NCBI GenBank assembly: GCA_037176885.1
Contig: JAWWNJ010000096.1
Location: 1-64,000 of the forward strand
From: Favolaschia claudopus
Taxonomy: Eukaryota; Basidiomycota; Agaricomycetes; Agaricales; Mycenaceae
Length of the DNA: 64,000 nucleotides
Direction: 5' to 3'
Shown here: piece by piece, positions 53,491 to 64,000 of the stretch
Layout of the letters: each line of letters starts with the position of its first letter
Numbering within the stretch: position 1 is the stretch's first letter
Notes under the pieces: model-generated
The model's database searches: none
The model's input: the letters and a program-made list of their open reading frames with translations, nothing else
Told to the model about the DNA's origin: nothing
Made by a program: the position numbers and the translations under genes

Positions 53491-56400
53491 CCCCCAGTGT
53501 ACGATACTTTCGCTCAACCCGTATTTGCAAACGATGTGATGGACGTATAGTTCGGCGAAGCCCTCTGCATCGACACCCGTGGTGCAAGGAATAAAAGTTC
53601 CATGTTTTGTCAATCGATCCACCACTACCAGGACAGCATTGAACCCGTCCGACCAAGGCAAATTGACGATAAAATCCAACGATATGGATTGGAAAGGTCT
53701 CTTTGGTATGGGGTTCGATATCAGATGGCCGTAACGATTGAAGTTATTGGGCTTTATCTTCTGACAGACGTCGCAAGACTTGCCAAAGACCTCAATGTCC
53801 GTCTTCATGCGAGGCCAGAAGAACTTCGAACTCAGATAGTCCCATAGTTTGTCGGGACTGGCGTGAGCTGTCAGCAATGGATTCTCGTGAGCTTCACGAA
53901 TGATCGTCCATTTCTGTGATCTCGGTATACACAGCCTAGGGACGAAGTCGGCGTCTCTGAAGAATAACAATCCGTCCAGATCTTTGTAGTATCTCCTGCC
54001 CGAAGCCCAACCTGAGTCATTCCCTTCAGCCTCTTCATAGACCGCTTTGAAGGAAGGGTCCTTCTTATAACCCTCGACTATGAGCTTGCGATAGGAGTCC
54101 TCTATCTGAACGTGAATGGAAGGAGGAGGATTCGTAGCCTCCCAATACTCTTGAGTCGATTGCATGGTGTCTAACTCGTCATCTGAGTCGTCTGATTCGT
54201 CCATTACCACATCCTCTGGGTCTAGTTCTGTCCCCAACCTGTCTCGCTCGGGACTTGCTTCGATCGGTTCGACAACTGGTTCTGCATCTTTACCCAGTTC
54301 TACTACCCCCCCACGATCGAGGCCTGGTTCCGTATCCCGTCCAGCTGCCCTCTGGCTCCTTGTCACGGCCCATACCGATTTCTTTCCTTCCAGCATCTCG
54401 TTCACGTCCCAGAACACCAGGGTTGCCCTTTTTGCCGGTTCGCCTGATCTCCAGGAAGGGGTCATCTTCGCTTCACTTCTGATCGAAAGCTCTGGCTCAT
54501 CTGGGTTCTCCGGCGCGGTAAACTCAGGTGGCTCCCTAGGGAGGCGAGATAACGGGTCGACGTTCGAGTGGGTGCGTCCAGCTCGATGTACAATTTCCAA
54601 ACCAGGAGCATAAGCTGAGAATACCGCGCCCCAGGCGGCGAGCCTGCGGTTAGCATTCTCATATGTCCTAGCCCATTGAAGAGCCGAGTGGTCTGTTACC
54701 AGTAATATTTTCTCTCCCTCGATGAAAGGCTGAAACTTGATCAGGCCGTCTTTGGCGGCTAAAGCCTCCCGTTCGGTTGTGGAATAGCGCAACTCAGGAC
54801 CTTTGAAAGTTCGAGAATAATAGGCGATGACTCTTTCGACGTGAATCGTTGTTTCATCCATTGAGGGCCCCCAATTATCCTGAAAATCGGAATCGTCGTT
54901 CTTCTGACTTAATTTGTTGATAAGTCTTGGGGGTCGCTCGTCTCCTCTGTCGAAAGCCTTCTTAATCCGGTTGTAAGCTTTCGTGCCAATTAGATCCTTG
55001 ACAAGTATAGGCTGGATCTGTTGTAGAGCGCATCCTGCAGCTAGGTCGGAAGCGTCGGAGTATAGTCTATATGGAAGGCCTTCAATGAGATGTCCCAATA
55101 ACGGTGCTCGTCTTAAAACATCTTTGGCTGCTCGAAACGCGTATTCGTGTTCAGCCTCCCATTTCCATTTGGTTCCCTTCCTCAGTAAGTCGAATAGTGG
55201 TCCGCAAATGTCCGCATAATAAGGGATGAACATAGCGAAGTATACCAACATTCCGAGAAACGTCTGCAGCTCCGACACAGTCTTAGGCCGTTGTAGTTCT
55301 AGGATAGCCTTGACTTTCTCCAGGTGCGTAGATAAACCGAGCCTAGACACTTTGTGCCCCAGGAGTAGAATTGACCCGTAAAACAAGTGGCACTTCGTTG
55401 GTGACAGCGTAATGCCAGCTTCTTCAATCGCTCCGAGAACCTTGTCCAAATGGTCGATATGTTCTTCGTAAGATTTCGAGTAGACGACTATATCGTCGAT
55501 GTACACCAGACAGAAAAGCCAAAGATAAGGGGCTAGAATGCCTTGCATCAAACGCTGGAAAATAGAGGGTCCATTCCGCAGTCCAAAAGGCATCCTCTTG
55601 AATTGCCATAAACCGTTGTGTGTCCGGAAAGCTGTCTTCTCAATACTTTCGTCGTCCATATCGATCTGAGTAAATCCAGACAGGGCATCCAGCGACGACA
55701 TCACTTGAGCGCCAGATAAGGCCTGTAATATCTCGCTTTGTCGGGGTAGAGGAAACTCATCGGCTATAGTGACCGCATTCAGCTTCCTATAATCGACGCA
55801 GAATCGCGGTTTCCCATTCCTATACGCAATAACTACAGGGGCGCTCCACGGACTTTTAGACGGCTCAATGACACCCATTTGAAACCATTTGGTCATTTGC
55901 TCGTCCATGACGGCTCGCTTTGCCGGCGAACTTCCGTACATTGGCACCGCTATGGGAGTTTGTCCCTCCACCGTCCGAATGTGAGCTTTCATGGGATGAT
56001 TTCCTAAACGACCGTCGAACCCGAAGGCTTTCACCCTCCTTTCTAACATCGTCCATGCTTTCTCCTCCAGATGTTCCGGTAAAGTTCCCACATCTATCAG
56101 AGAACGAATCTTTGAAGAGTCATATTCTTCTGTATCTGGCAGAGCTGCCGTCTTCGGCCCATATTCCTCTTCAGTCGATTCGGTTTCTACTTCTGTTGGA
56201 GGTACGCCTGAGTCCGTATTCGTTCTAACGAAAGGGCTTTCCGTCCTCAAGGCTTCTTTCTCTTGTTCCTGAGACGCAGCAGTCTGCACTTCAATGAGGC
56301 TGATGTACACGTTCGCCATCTTCTTCATCTCTTCTAGGTGCGCTTCGTCTCTGGGAGTGTCAAAGAACGAGGACGGATCGACAACTTGCCCCACAATCTC

Positions 56401-59400
56401 TCCTTTCCTTATTATCCTCGGTTTATTGGATATGTTGGCACAAGGGACGACTGGGCAAGAGGCGGATATCAAGACGTTCGGTATAGCGAAATAGTCGTTC
56501 GCTTGGCCAGGTAAGATAGTTCTTTCTACCATCCATTCCTTATCTTCCCCGAACATTCCAGTGACTTTGATATTCTTCGATTCCTCAGGCCGAATCCGGT
56601 AGTCTGCTGCCGCACGGATGTAAGTTTGTTCTTCTTTCATCCTCTGGATCTTAACCCTCCGTTTCTTCTGATTCAAACGGTGTAGCTTAGCTCTTGCGAC
56701 CTTATTTGCCGCCGCTTCTACCACTTGGGCCATCTTCCAGTCCGAATTCCTCTCGACGGGTTGAGCTTTCACCGTGTGCCCTGCCACATCCAAAAACGTT
56801 CCCGCCTCTGTGTCTCTTCGCACCGAAAGATTGTAGGTTAACTGGAAATCTTCGCCTAGCAGTATTGGAACCGTCATCTCTGGCACTACGTAGGCCTCAG
56901 CTTCCATTTCCAGTAGCTCCCCTGCTTCGGATAAAACAAGAATAGGTAAAGTCACGTATCCTTCGATTTTACCGCCTCCAGACGTGAGTTGACATAAGCT
57001 CATCTTCGCTCCTTTCTTGATTACAGGCTTCACCTTTAATCCTTCGAAGAATTCTTTAGATATTAAGGTGATGTCTGCACAGGAATCCAGTCTCAAGTCG
57101 GTGATAGGGTTAAGGGTGGATGAAGTCCATCCTTTCATTGACAACACCGACACCCCTACCGACGATTGGCCTGGAGCGCGAATTCGCTTCTTAGGGATTC
57201 TCACGGGCGTAAGTTTTGGAGGAGCTGGCGGCATATCGCTACAAGGAGCGGCTTTTCTTGTCTTAAAGGCCCACTTCTGACTTTCCTCCTCCTCTTCTTC
57301 ATCATCCGAGTCGTCCTCGAGAAGAGGTGGCAATACGTCTTCTGATGGTTCCAGTTCCTGGTCTAAAGACTCCTCTTTCTTTCTTTCCTCTCTGGACGGG
57401 ACTAATTCCGTCTCCTCCTCCTCGTCGTCCTCCACCCTTTCCAATAGAGCCGTCGTTCGCATGATAACTGGCGGCCGTCTTTGATCCTCTTCGTCTTCAA
57501 TTTCTTCCACGAATACTGATCTACGGCGCGCGCCATTCCCCGAACGTTCTTCCCCGGACTTACACGATTCCTCCTTAGGTAGCTTCTCGTTCGAAGACTC
57601 CCGGAGGGGCATCGTTGCCGCGTCAAAATCCGATCGAGGGAGAGCTGAAAAATCGACCTGTGAGTTGGCTACCATCCGGTTGATCAGGATATTGTATACG
57701 CTCTTATACATATCGTGTAGCTCCTGCTGCTCACTCGCCAGAGACACCAGCTTAGCTGATCTCGAAACCCCTTTCTCGTAGACCTGCCAATGCGGGCACT
57801 CCCGATCCCAATGCTTGCTGCTACCGCAAACCTTGCATGGGGACGGGGGCAACTTGCCCATCTTAGTCAGAACGTGGTCGCTCTTTGGGAAAGGGTAACC
57901 GCCTTTAGGCGGGTCTCTTTGTCTCTTTTTCAGCACTTGGAAGACCTCTTTCATAACGGCTTCATCGTTTGAAGTTGGATGGTCTGGGACCGAGGTATCA
58001 GGCCCGCTTTCAGACACGGTGGTTTGGCTAGTCTCGGAGGAGTAGGTTTCGTGTTGAGAGGGTTGCCACAGGACGACGTCTTCATCCGACTCGACGTTGT
58101 AAGCCTGCTTATCCCCTTTCTTTCCTTTGTCAAGCAGACCTAGCTTTCTCAGGGAGGACATCAAATTGTCGGAGGTGAGGACCTCCTTCGAAGACTGGGC
58201 TGCCTGAACTAACGCTCGTTCGTACCGTGTAGCTTTGGCGAACAACGTCAGGGTATCGGGAATGTTCTCTTCGATGAGAATAGTACCCCATCCTACAGGA
58301 GTTTTCTGTAGGATCAAGTGAACTTCGATGGGGCCGCCGTTGTCTGAATTGGTCAAAAGGCGAGTATACATCGCGCGCCGACCTATGTATTCCCTAGGCG
58401 ACTCGTCCGTGTATCCCTTCTGACGGAAACTTTGACTCTCATACTCTTCGTTCATAGCAAGCTGCCAAGGTAATCCTAGGAAGCCCTCCTTCAATCCTCT
58501 GAGAAATGTGAGGTGATTCCTCCTCATTTGACTCTGCTTATCCATTGGCAACATCAGGAACCAGTTGTAAACGACTGAACTCCTCTTGAATCTAGTCCAC
58601 AACCAATAACCCATTGCCTCTGAAATGAAACCGCCCATGTGCCCCATTTGCAGGACTTCCCAGAAATAGTTCAGAGCCGTCTTAGGGTCTCCGTCCCATT
58701 CTGGCAAACTCTCCGGCTTTAGTTCAGCTTTAATGGTGGGGATGACATTCCCATAAGCCGGAGGAGGGATAGGTACTCCAGGGGGATAACCTCCTCCGCC
58801 TCCTCCGCCTCCTCCTCCAGGAGGGCCTGGAGGACCGGGAGGTCCTGGCGCTCCAGGCGGGCCTGGAGGACCGGGAGGTCCTGGCGCTCCAGGCGGGCCT
58901 CGCGGACCCGGCGGTCCGTAAGGAGGGAATCCTCTTCCCCCATTTCCATCTCCTGGACCAGGAAATCCGCCGCCACCTCCGCCACCTGGTCCTGGTGGTC
59001 CTCCGTGGTCGGGATCCTGTCCTGGAGGGTTACGAGGAAAGGGTCTATCTGGAGGAGGACGGGGAGAACGAGGGCCACGGCCGTCGCTGTGGTCATCTCC
59101 GTCTCCTCCATCTCCACCACCAGGCGCACCAGCGGCTCCGAAACGACCGATTGGTTCCGATGAACCGCTCCTATATTGCGTTTGCGGCGGTGGAGGTCGT
59201 AGCCCAGGACCTGATTGTCGAGGTACTCGAGGACGTTCACCTGCAAAAGATGCACCCGTGAAGCTAAAAGCATCGCCGCGCATATCCATTATGCTCGGGC
59301 CAGCTGGGAACAGAGGCTCTGTTCTATGACCTTCTTCAAAACTTGTAAAGAATTCATCAGGCCCCTTGAACGAAGTATTGGGAGCCAAAAAAGCAGTTTC

Positions 59401-60936
59401 CTCTTGTCTGACTGGATCCCCTACATAAGACAATCCATCGTCCTCCTCCTCGACGATCGTCACTCGCCTCGGTTGTTTCTCCTGATATTCTTGTAAGAAA
59501 CTTCTCGACTTCTCCCACTCCAACTGAGCTTCTCTCATCGCCCTTTCCTTCGCATCCATTTCCGCTTTCCTAGCGTCTAGCTCTCTTTCTCTGCTCTCCC
59601 TTTCCTCCAAGATTCTGGCGTCTTGAGAGCTTAGCGGAATCTGGGGTCTTCCCGATAAGTTCCCTCGTTTCGTTACATTCGAATCGTCCCCTACTGGAAG
59701 GGAAGTCCTCCCTAGTGGCTGGATCATCTTTATAGGATTTCCCCCGGTATCGTATTGTAAGATGAAGGGCGTATCTTCAGGGAGTCGTCGAGGAAAAGCA
59801 TCGGTAACTTCGGGAGAGACGTTCACCACTTGATCCCAGTTTCCACTATACGTCAACGACCGTCTTGCTTCGGAGGACAAGTTCGAGTTGTGATGAGGGA
59901 AATCGAGATACATGGTCTTCACTCGATCTAGTGGGTTCTGAGACGTCTTCAATTCAGTATGCAAGGCGGCTGAAGTGGAGGCGGGTGAAGCAGGGATCGC
60001 ATCCTTGTCTTTGAATTCCGCAACGTATTTCAAAAAGAATCGATGTCCCAATTCTAATCTCGAGCGTAGCAGCTCCCAAGCTGCTTCCATTTGACTCAGA
60101 TTGTGAGCTGACTGGAGCACGGGCAAGCAAGAATCTTCCGGATCGACAATGAAGCAGGTCGTTCGACCCGGTACCAGGTTGGAAGCTCTCCTCAGGAACT
60201 CTTGAAGTTCTGCTGTGACTCTAGAGATTCGCGCGAAGAACGTCGGCGCGAGCTGAAATCGAGGAGGAGAGTCCGACTTCATTATTCCCCGATCCCATAT
60301 ATCTCCTTTACTCAACTGAGTTTGAGCAGCCAACAATTGAACGCTGTTGTAAGTCGACGCGTACATTTCTCCCGACGATAGGTATTCTTGATGAATTCTA
60401 CCCATCGAAGACTCCTCATATCCTTTATCCATGCCCTTCAATAAACCTGACGTGTCCATCCTAGTAGAATCCTCTTTATCCTTCACCTGCGACTGAACCG
60501 TTGACTCGTGTTCTTCGTCGGCGAAAGGTGTCTTCCGAGTGAGAGGAGGGATAAATGAAGCAATGACCGGCGAATTCGTGGCGCTGCCAATTACCCCTTC
60601 TATGGACAAGTTATTGGAGAGAGGTTGAGCTGAGGGTTGCCCTAGGTTGCGATGAATCAACGGAGGAGGGGGAGAAGGTTTCGTGACAGTTGTTAGAGTA
60701 CTGGGTTTCACTTCGAATTGGGCTCGTAAAGTAGTAACCTTTTGACGAGACGGAGTGCTGGTAGACGAGGAAGTCGTGGAACGCTTTTGAGGCGAGATAG
60801 AACGAGAACGTGCGAGTCTAGGTATAAGAGACCTAGAGGAAGTGTGCCGACCACCAACGAAGCTCTCTTCGGCGGATAAATCGGTCGGAACTAATTCTTG
60901 AGCCAGGGCGGTGGACGTTCCCAATGTGTCCACCAC
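53491..60936 (-). mobile_element. Ty3/gypsy-type retrotransposon, gag-pol ORF truncated in integrase
   Basis: One open frame of almost 2,500 codons runs leftward. Domains by residue: Gag region 1 to about 1050 with a collagen-like Gly/Pro stretch (about 650-715) and a CCHC knuckle CKVCGSSKHWDREC (about 1033); aspartic protease LDSCADITLI (about 1285; DSCA instead of DSGA); reverse transcriptase about 1660-1850 with FCVDYRKLNAVT and VYIDDIVVY; RNase H about 1955-2110 with YSDASDLAAG and VTDHSALQW; integrase zinc finger about 2350-2392 (H..H..CDVCQ) and the start of the core (LDFIVNLP, then VVVDRLTKHGTFIPC). Homology stops after KYGLSESIV at about 53505, just before the second catalytic Asp; the last ~20 residues come from the palindrome cluster. 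The frame opens with GTG at 60936 and has its first ATG at 60459. The missing integrase end makes the copy defective. Confidence 0.9.
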
Positions 60937-61309
60937 TGTAACGCTTCACGTGTTTTTATTAATAAATCGTTGGAACGTCTCCGTTTCCTGGCGCAAGGTA
61001 ACGCGTATATTATTCAATGGTTCCGTTTCCCTGCTCTTCAGCTCTAGTGGATACCACTTAGGCTTAAGAGTATGTAGAAACGACGCGCAGTCTGGATACC
61101 AGAAAGGCGCGTATAAACCTCTGAATCGTTACGCGTTTGCGTACCGAACCCGACTGCCCGCTGGCGCAGTTCCTCTGCTGCGCTGGGGCTAAGGGACTTG
61201 GTGGTTTTGGTGAAGAAAAGATATATGTCATTTGATCCGAGACTCCGTGATCGGAGTCTCGTAACGTAACTACTCGTAAATACAACGTAAAATACATGCA
61301 ATTGTAACA
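60937..61309 (-). repeat. Candidate 5' LTR of the retrotransposon
   Basis: Reading on the minus strand, the interval begins TGTTACAATTG (61309) and ends GCGTTACA (60937), so it has TG...CA ends with a near-inverted TGTTA/TTACA pair. It lies directly before the gag-pol frame, whose first bases (TGGTGGACAC) could be the primer-binding site. The other LTR is missing, so the boundaries cannot be confirmed. Confidence 0.4.
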
Positions 61310-61335
61310 ATATAAGTCCAAGTCCAGCAGCGCGT

Positions 61336-63255
61336 CTAGAGTAATCGCAGGGGTTTCCTACGACTACTCTGAGCCGTCACAGGAATGGGAGAAGAGGGAG
61401 GCTCCGCATTACGATGCCGCTTTTTAGAAGGTTCCGATGGGGGCGATGAACCACCATCCCACAATCTCCGTCGCCGGCGGTGGCGAGGAGACTCGTACCA
61501 TGGTGCTGGCATCCCGCCGTGACCATAATACGATGAGGGGCCATACATACTGAACGGCGGAAAAGCCATCGGTGACGGGAAAAGAGGTGCGGGTGCGTTA
61601 TAGCCATAAGGGTAGCCGTACGGCAGCTGTGGCGCTGCGTGAGACGGGGGAAAGGGAGCAGGTGTCGCCGGAGAAGGTGGTGGTGCCACAGCTGCGGTGG
61701 ACATAGAGGTAGAGGTAGATGCCTTCTTTTTGATGGTTTTGTCGGCCTGAAATAAATTGGAACCGAGCGGTGGGCAGTCAATGGTGCATTGCTTGGATTT
61801 CTAGAGTTACGAGTCAGTCGAGAGAATCATGAATATCATACAGATGAAGACGTACAATCATCGCGGCCCAAACAAGTAATTTAGGTCGATCCAGCTCGAA
61901 GTGATTGCGACTCCTCTGGTGATGGAAGCAGCGAAGGTCGGGATGGTCAGAACAAAGTCCCGGAGGATACTTATTCTTGAGGTTCTCGACTTCGTCTTCG
62001 AGTGCCTCATCGAAAGGCACCTAGACAAATCATGTGCGTGAGATCTACGAGTGCAGCCGGTAAAGACAGACCTTTTTTTGAGGCTGGGAGTCGTCATCAG
62101 AGATTTCGTGCTTGTCAGCCGCTGGGGCGTGAGCGGCAGCATAGGCTCCAGGACCGTGACTTGGGCCAGCAGCAGACGGCGGAGCTGCCCAAGGCTATAG
62201 AAGGAGATTAGATCACCGGGAAATAAGACGAGAAGTTATTTACGTACCATCGTTTGCTTTGCTGGCGCTTGCATGGGTGTATTCATTCGAACGATGATGT
62301 CGTGGGCAGAAACACCTTTGGGTGGAGTGATGATCTTGCGGTGGAGGGACTGGTAACCACTCTGGTCTCGCAAAGGGAACCATGGCGCGTTAGCTGGCCG
62401 GAGGTGTTTCCACTCTGCAGATGAAATAACAAGGAATTCGGGTGTGGTGTGCAGTGTTTCAGCAATGGCCTCCATAAAGTCGGCATATGTCATGTTGGTG
62501 GTGCAGAGGACAGGACCGAAAGATGCGGGATCGACTTGGACTACCCGTTTGGATTTGCTGCGCCCTACAGGCTTCCGAGGAATGCCGGGAAGCCAGATAA
62601 GGACCTCGAAGTTGATGAGGTCGGGTATAGGATCGGCAGGGGCCGCAGAGACAACGGGAGCTACAGGGACGACAGGAGTAGCACGTCTCGTACGAGTAAT
62701 CGGAGGTGTGGCCGCCACAGAAAATGCGGCAGTAGGCTGACGAAATGCCGGCACCGGGGATTCTTCGACAGGCGAGTCAAGATTATATACATGCGGAGTG
62801 GGGTTGGGGTCAAGGAGAGTGGGATTGGGAGCGTCGTGGCTATTCACAGAGGCATAGGAATGAGAAGGAATGTCGACATGAGAGGTGGTGAGAGAAACGA
62901 GGGACGAAGCCGAAGGTATATTCGGAGGGTGATGAAGGGGTGCGATAGGATGCCCTGTATCATGATTAGATAGACCGTAATAGAAGCGATGACAGAGAAC
63001 ACACCGGAATACAATATCTCCAGCTCCAAAAGTGTGGGACTCGGTGGCTGAGGACTGGCCAGCCGCAGGTTGGGCAGCCAGGGGCTGCTGCTGCTGTTGG
63101 GCATTCCAGCTGAGGTTGAGTATTGGTAGGGCTGATGCACATTGTAGCCCGGCGGCGGGCTTCCATACTGCTCCACCATGAGTAGAGACTGAGAGAAAAA
63201 GAGAGATGAAGTGACGCGTCCTGTCCGGCCGAGACTTCCAAATATGGTCCATCAT
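61336..63255 (-). CDS. Hypothetical Agaricomycete-type protein, multi-exon
   Basis: Minus-strand exons end at 62248 (open back to 63255), then 62194-62072, 62020-61856 and 61800-61336, with introns of 53, 51 and 55 bp, all phase 0. Conserved parts I associate with a basidiomycete family of unknown function: FEVLIWLPGIPRKPVGR, then TYADFMEAIAETLH, EWKHLRPANAPWFPL and HDIIVRMN in the first exon; SDHPDLRCFHHQRS, then FELDRPKLLVWAAMI in the third. The N-terminal ~170 residues are Gln/Pro/Ser-rich with a C-x2-C. The C-terminus is Pro/Tyr-rich, then basic (RHRRRRRLWDG, PSKKRHRN). The start is uncertain: ATG 63255 is in frame, but a more protein-like N-terminus (MVEQYGSPPPGYN, 63179) lies in another frame and would need an intron I cannot place. 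Confidence 0.65.
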
Positions 63256-64000
63256 ATCATTCGATCAAAAGTGGAAAGGTGCCCGAAAAAAAATGGCATC
63301 GGCCAAGGTTTTCCGGAAGCGCTGTAATCTACTCTAAATCTCTCTATCTACACCTTTCTATCTAAGCAATTTGGGCCTTGCCCTGTAACTATCATAAATC
63401 TGCAAAATGGGAGGAAATTCGGGGAACTCAGGGGTATTGAGTTTCAAAATTTCAGGTGGGAAGTCGTTGGCTGGGCCCATGTCCCATGTCAGTGGAGACG
63501 AGAGGAGAAATCAAAAAGAAAAGAAAAGAAAAAAGAGAAAAAGAGGGGGGAAAAGGGAGGGATTTCTGTAGCATACCTGGCAGCTGTACCGTTTATTTCC
63601 GGAATGAAATATCTTCTTGAATACAACACAGAGGGAGATCAGGTCTTGAAGCCCAAGTCTCGGCTACTTTGATGGTGATTGATTGCCCAAGACTAACTAA
63701 AGGTGGCAGCCAAGCCCTGGCCAAGAGGTGCGCGGGAATAAAGTTTCCAACATCAACCTCTCGAAGTTTTGACATGCTGTGCCCCCAAGGGAGGGAGGGA
63801 GGGTCTGGATCATTTGAATACAAACGGTCCGCGCATCCGCACCCTCATCCATTTCGGACGAAGTCGGACTTGTCGGGGTCCTCGGACGAGGTCAGTTTGT
63901 CATAGCTTTTTACTTCACCATCAATATATCATTCCTCTTATGGTACGACGTTCAAGACAAAAGGCACTATTCTGAGTACACAGAAGTGTGAGGAAGATAC
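63256..64000. other. No gene recognised
   Basis: Upstream of the preceding minus-strand gene. A purine-rich tract (AAAAGAAAAGAAAAGAAAAA type) lies at about 63510-63560. Open stretches at 63669-63905 have no motif. A neighbouring gene may begin beyond the window edge. Confidence 0.4.

Overview
This window looks like nuclear DNA of a mushroom-forming basidiomycete (Agaricomycetes). The coding genes are cut by many very short GT-AG introns (about 43-60 bp). There is a KDZ-type transposase, a TET/JBP-like gene, caulimovirus-VI (RNase H1 hybrid-binding) domains, F-box/leucine-rich-repeat families and a Ty3/gypsy-type polyprotein, a combination I associate with Agaricomycete genomes. I cannot name the genus. 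No rRNA, tRNA or housekeeping gene cluster is visible.

Region 1 (about 0.2-17 kb) is a graveyard of F-box/LRR-type genes on both strands. Most are broken by frameshifts and stops. One is a broken copy of the F-box/nucleotidyltransferase-like family that is intact further on. Two better preserved genes sit among them: a three-zinc-knuckle ORF (14.8-15.3 kb) and a DEDDy 3'-5' exonuclease with five exons (16.1-17.1 kb).

Region 2 (about 18-33 kb) holds largely readable multi-exon genes of little-known families: F-box/NTase-like genes (18.5, 20.9-22.4 and 27.6 kb), two paralogues of an unrecognised four-exon family (23.1 kb + and 25.1-26.4 kb -), a RING-finger gene (30.1 kb -) and several unknowns. 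Several starts are preceded by TATA-like boxes. The region ends in a ~120-bp tandem repeat (33.4-33.7 kb).

Region 3 (about 34-49 kb) is GC-rich and packed with families typical of repeat-rich Agaricomycete genomes: a long low-complexity gene (34.2-37.4 kb -), two caulimovirus-VI-domain genes, a small basic gene, a TET/JBP-like gene that seems to lack catalytic residues, a repeat-bearing unknown gene, and a KDZ transposase whose ten exons join without a break into 1083 residues.

Region 4 (about 49-64 kb) is AT-richer and repeat-derived at first. It has a decayed unknown gene, a duplicated segment with palindromic ends, a MITE with 54-bp inverted repeats and a visible related empty site, and a cluster of TTTCCGG palindromes that truncates the integrase of a Ty3/gypsy-like element (53.5-60.9 kb -). 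It ends with a multi-exon basidiomycete-type gene (61.3-63.3 kb -). All exon joins are my manual readings. Domain names come from motif recognition, not from a search.
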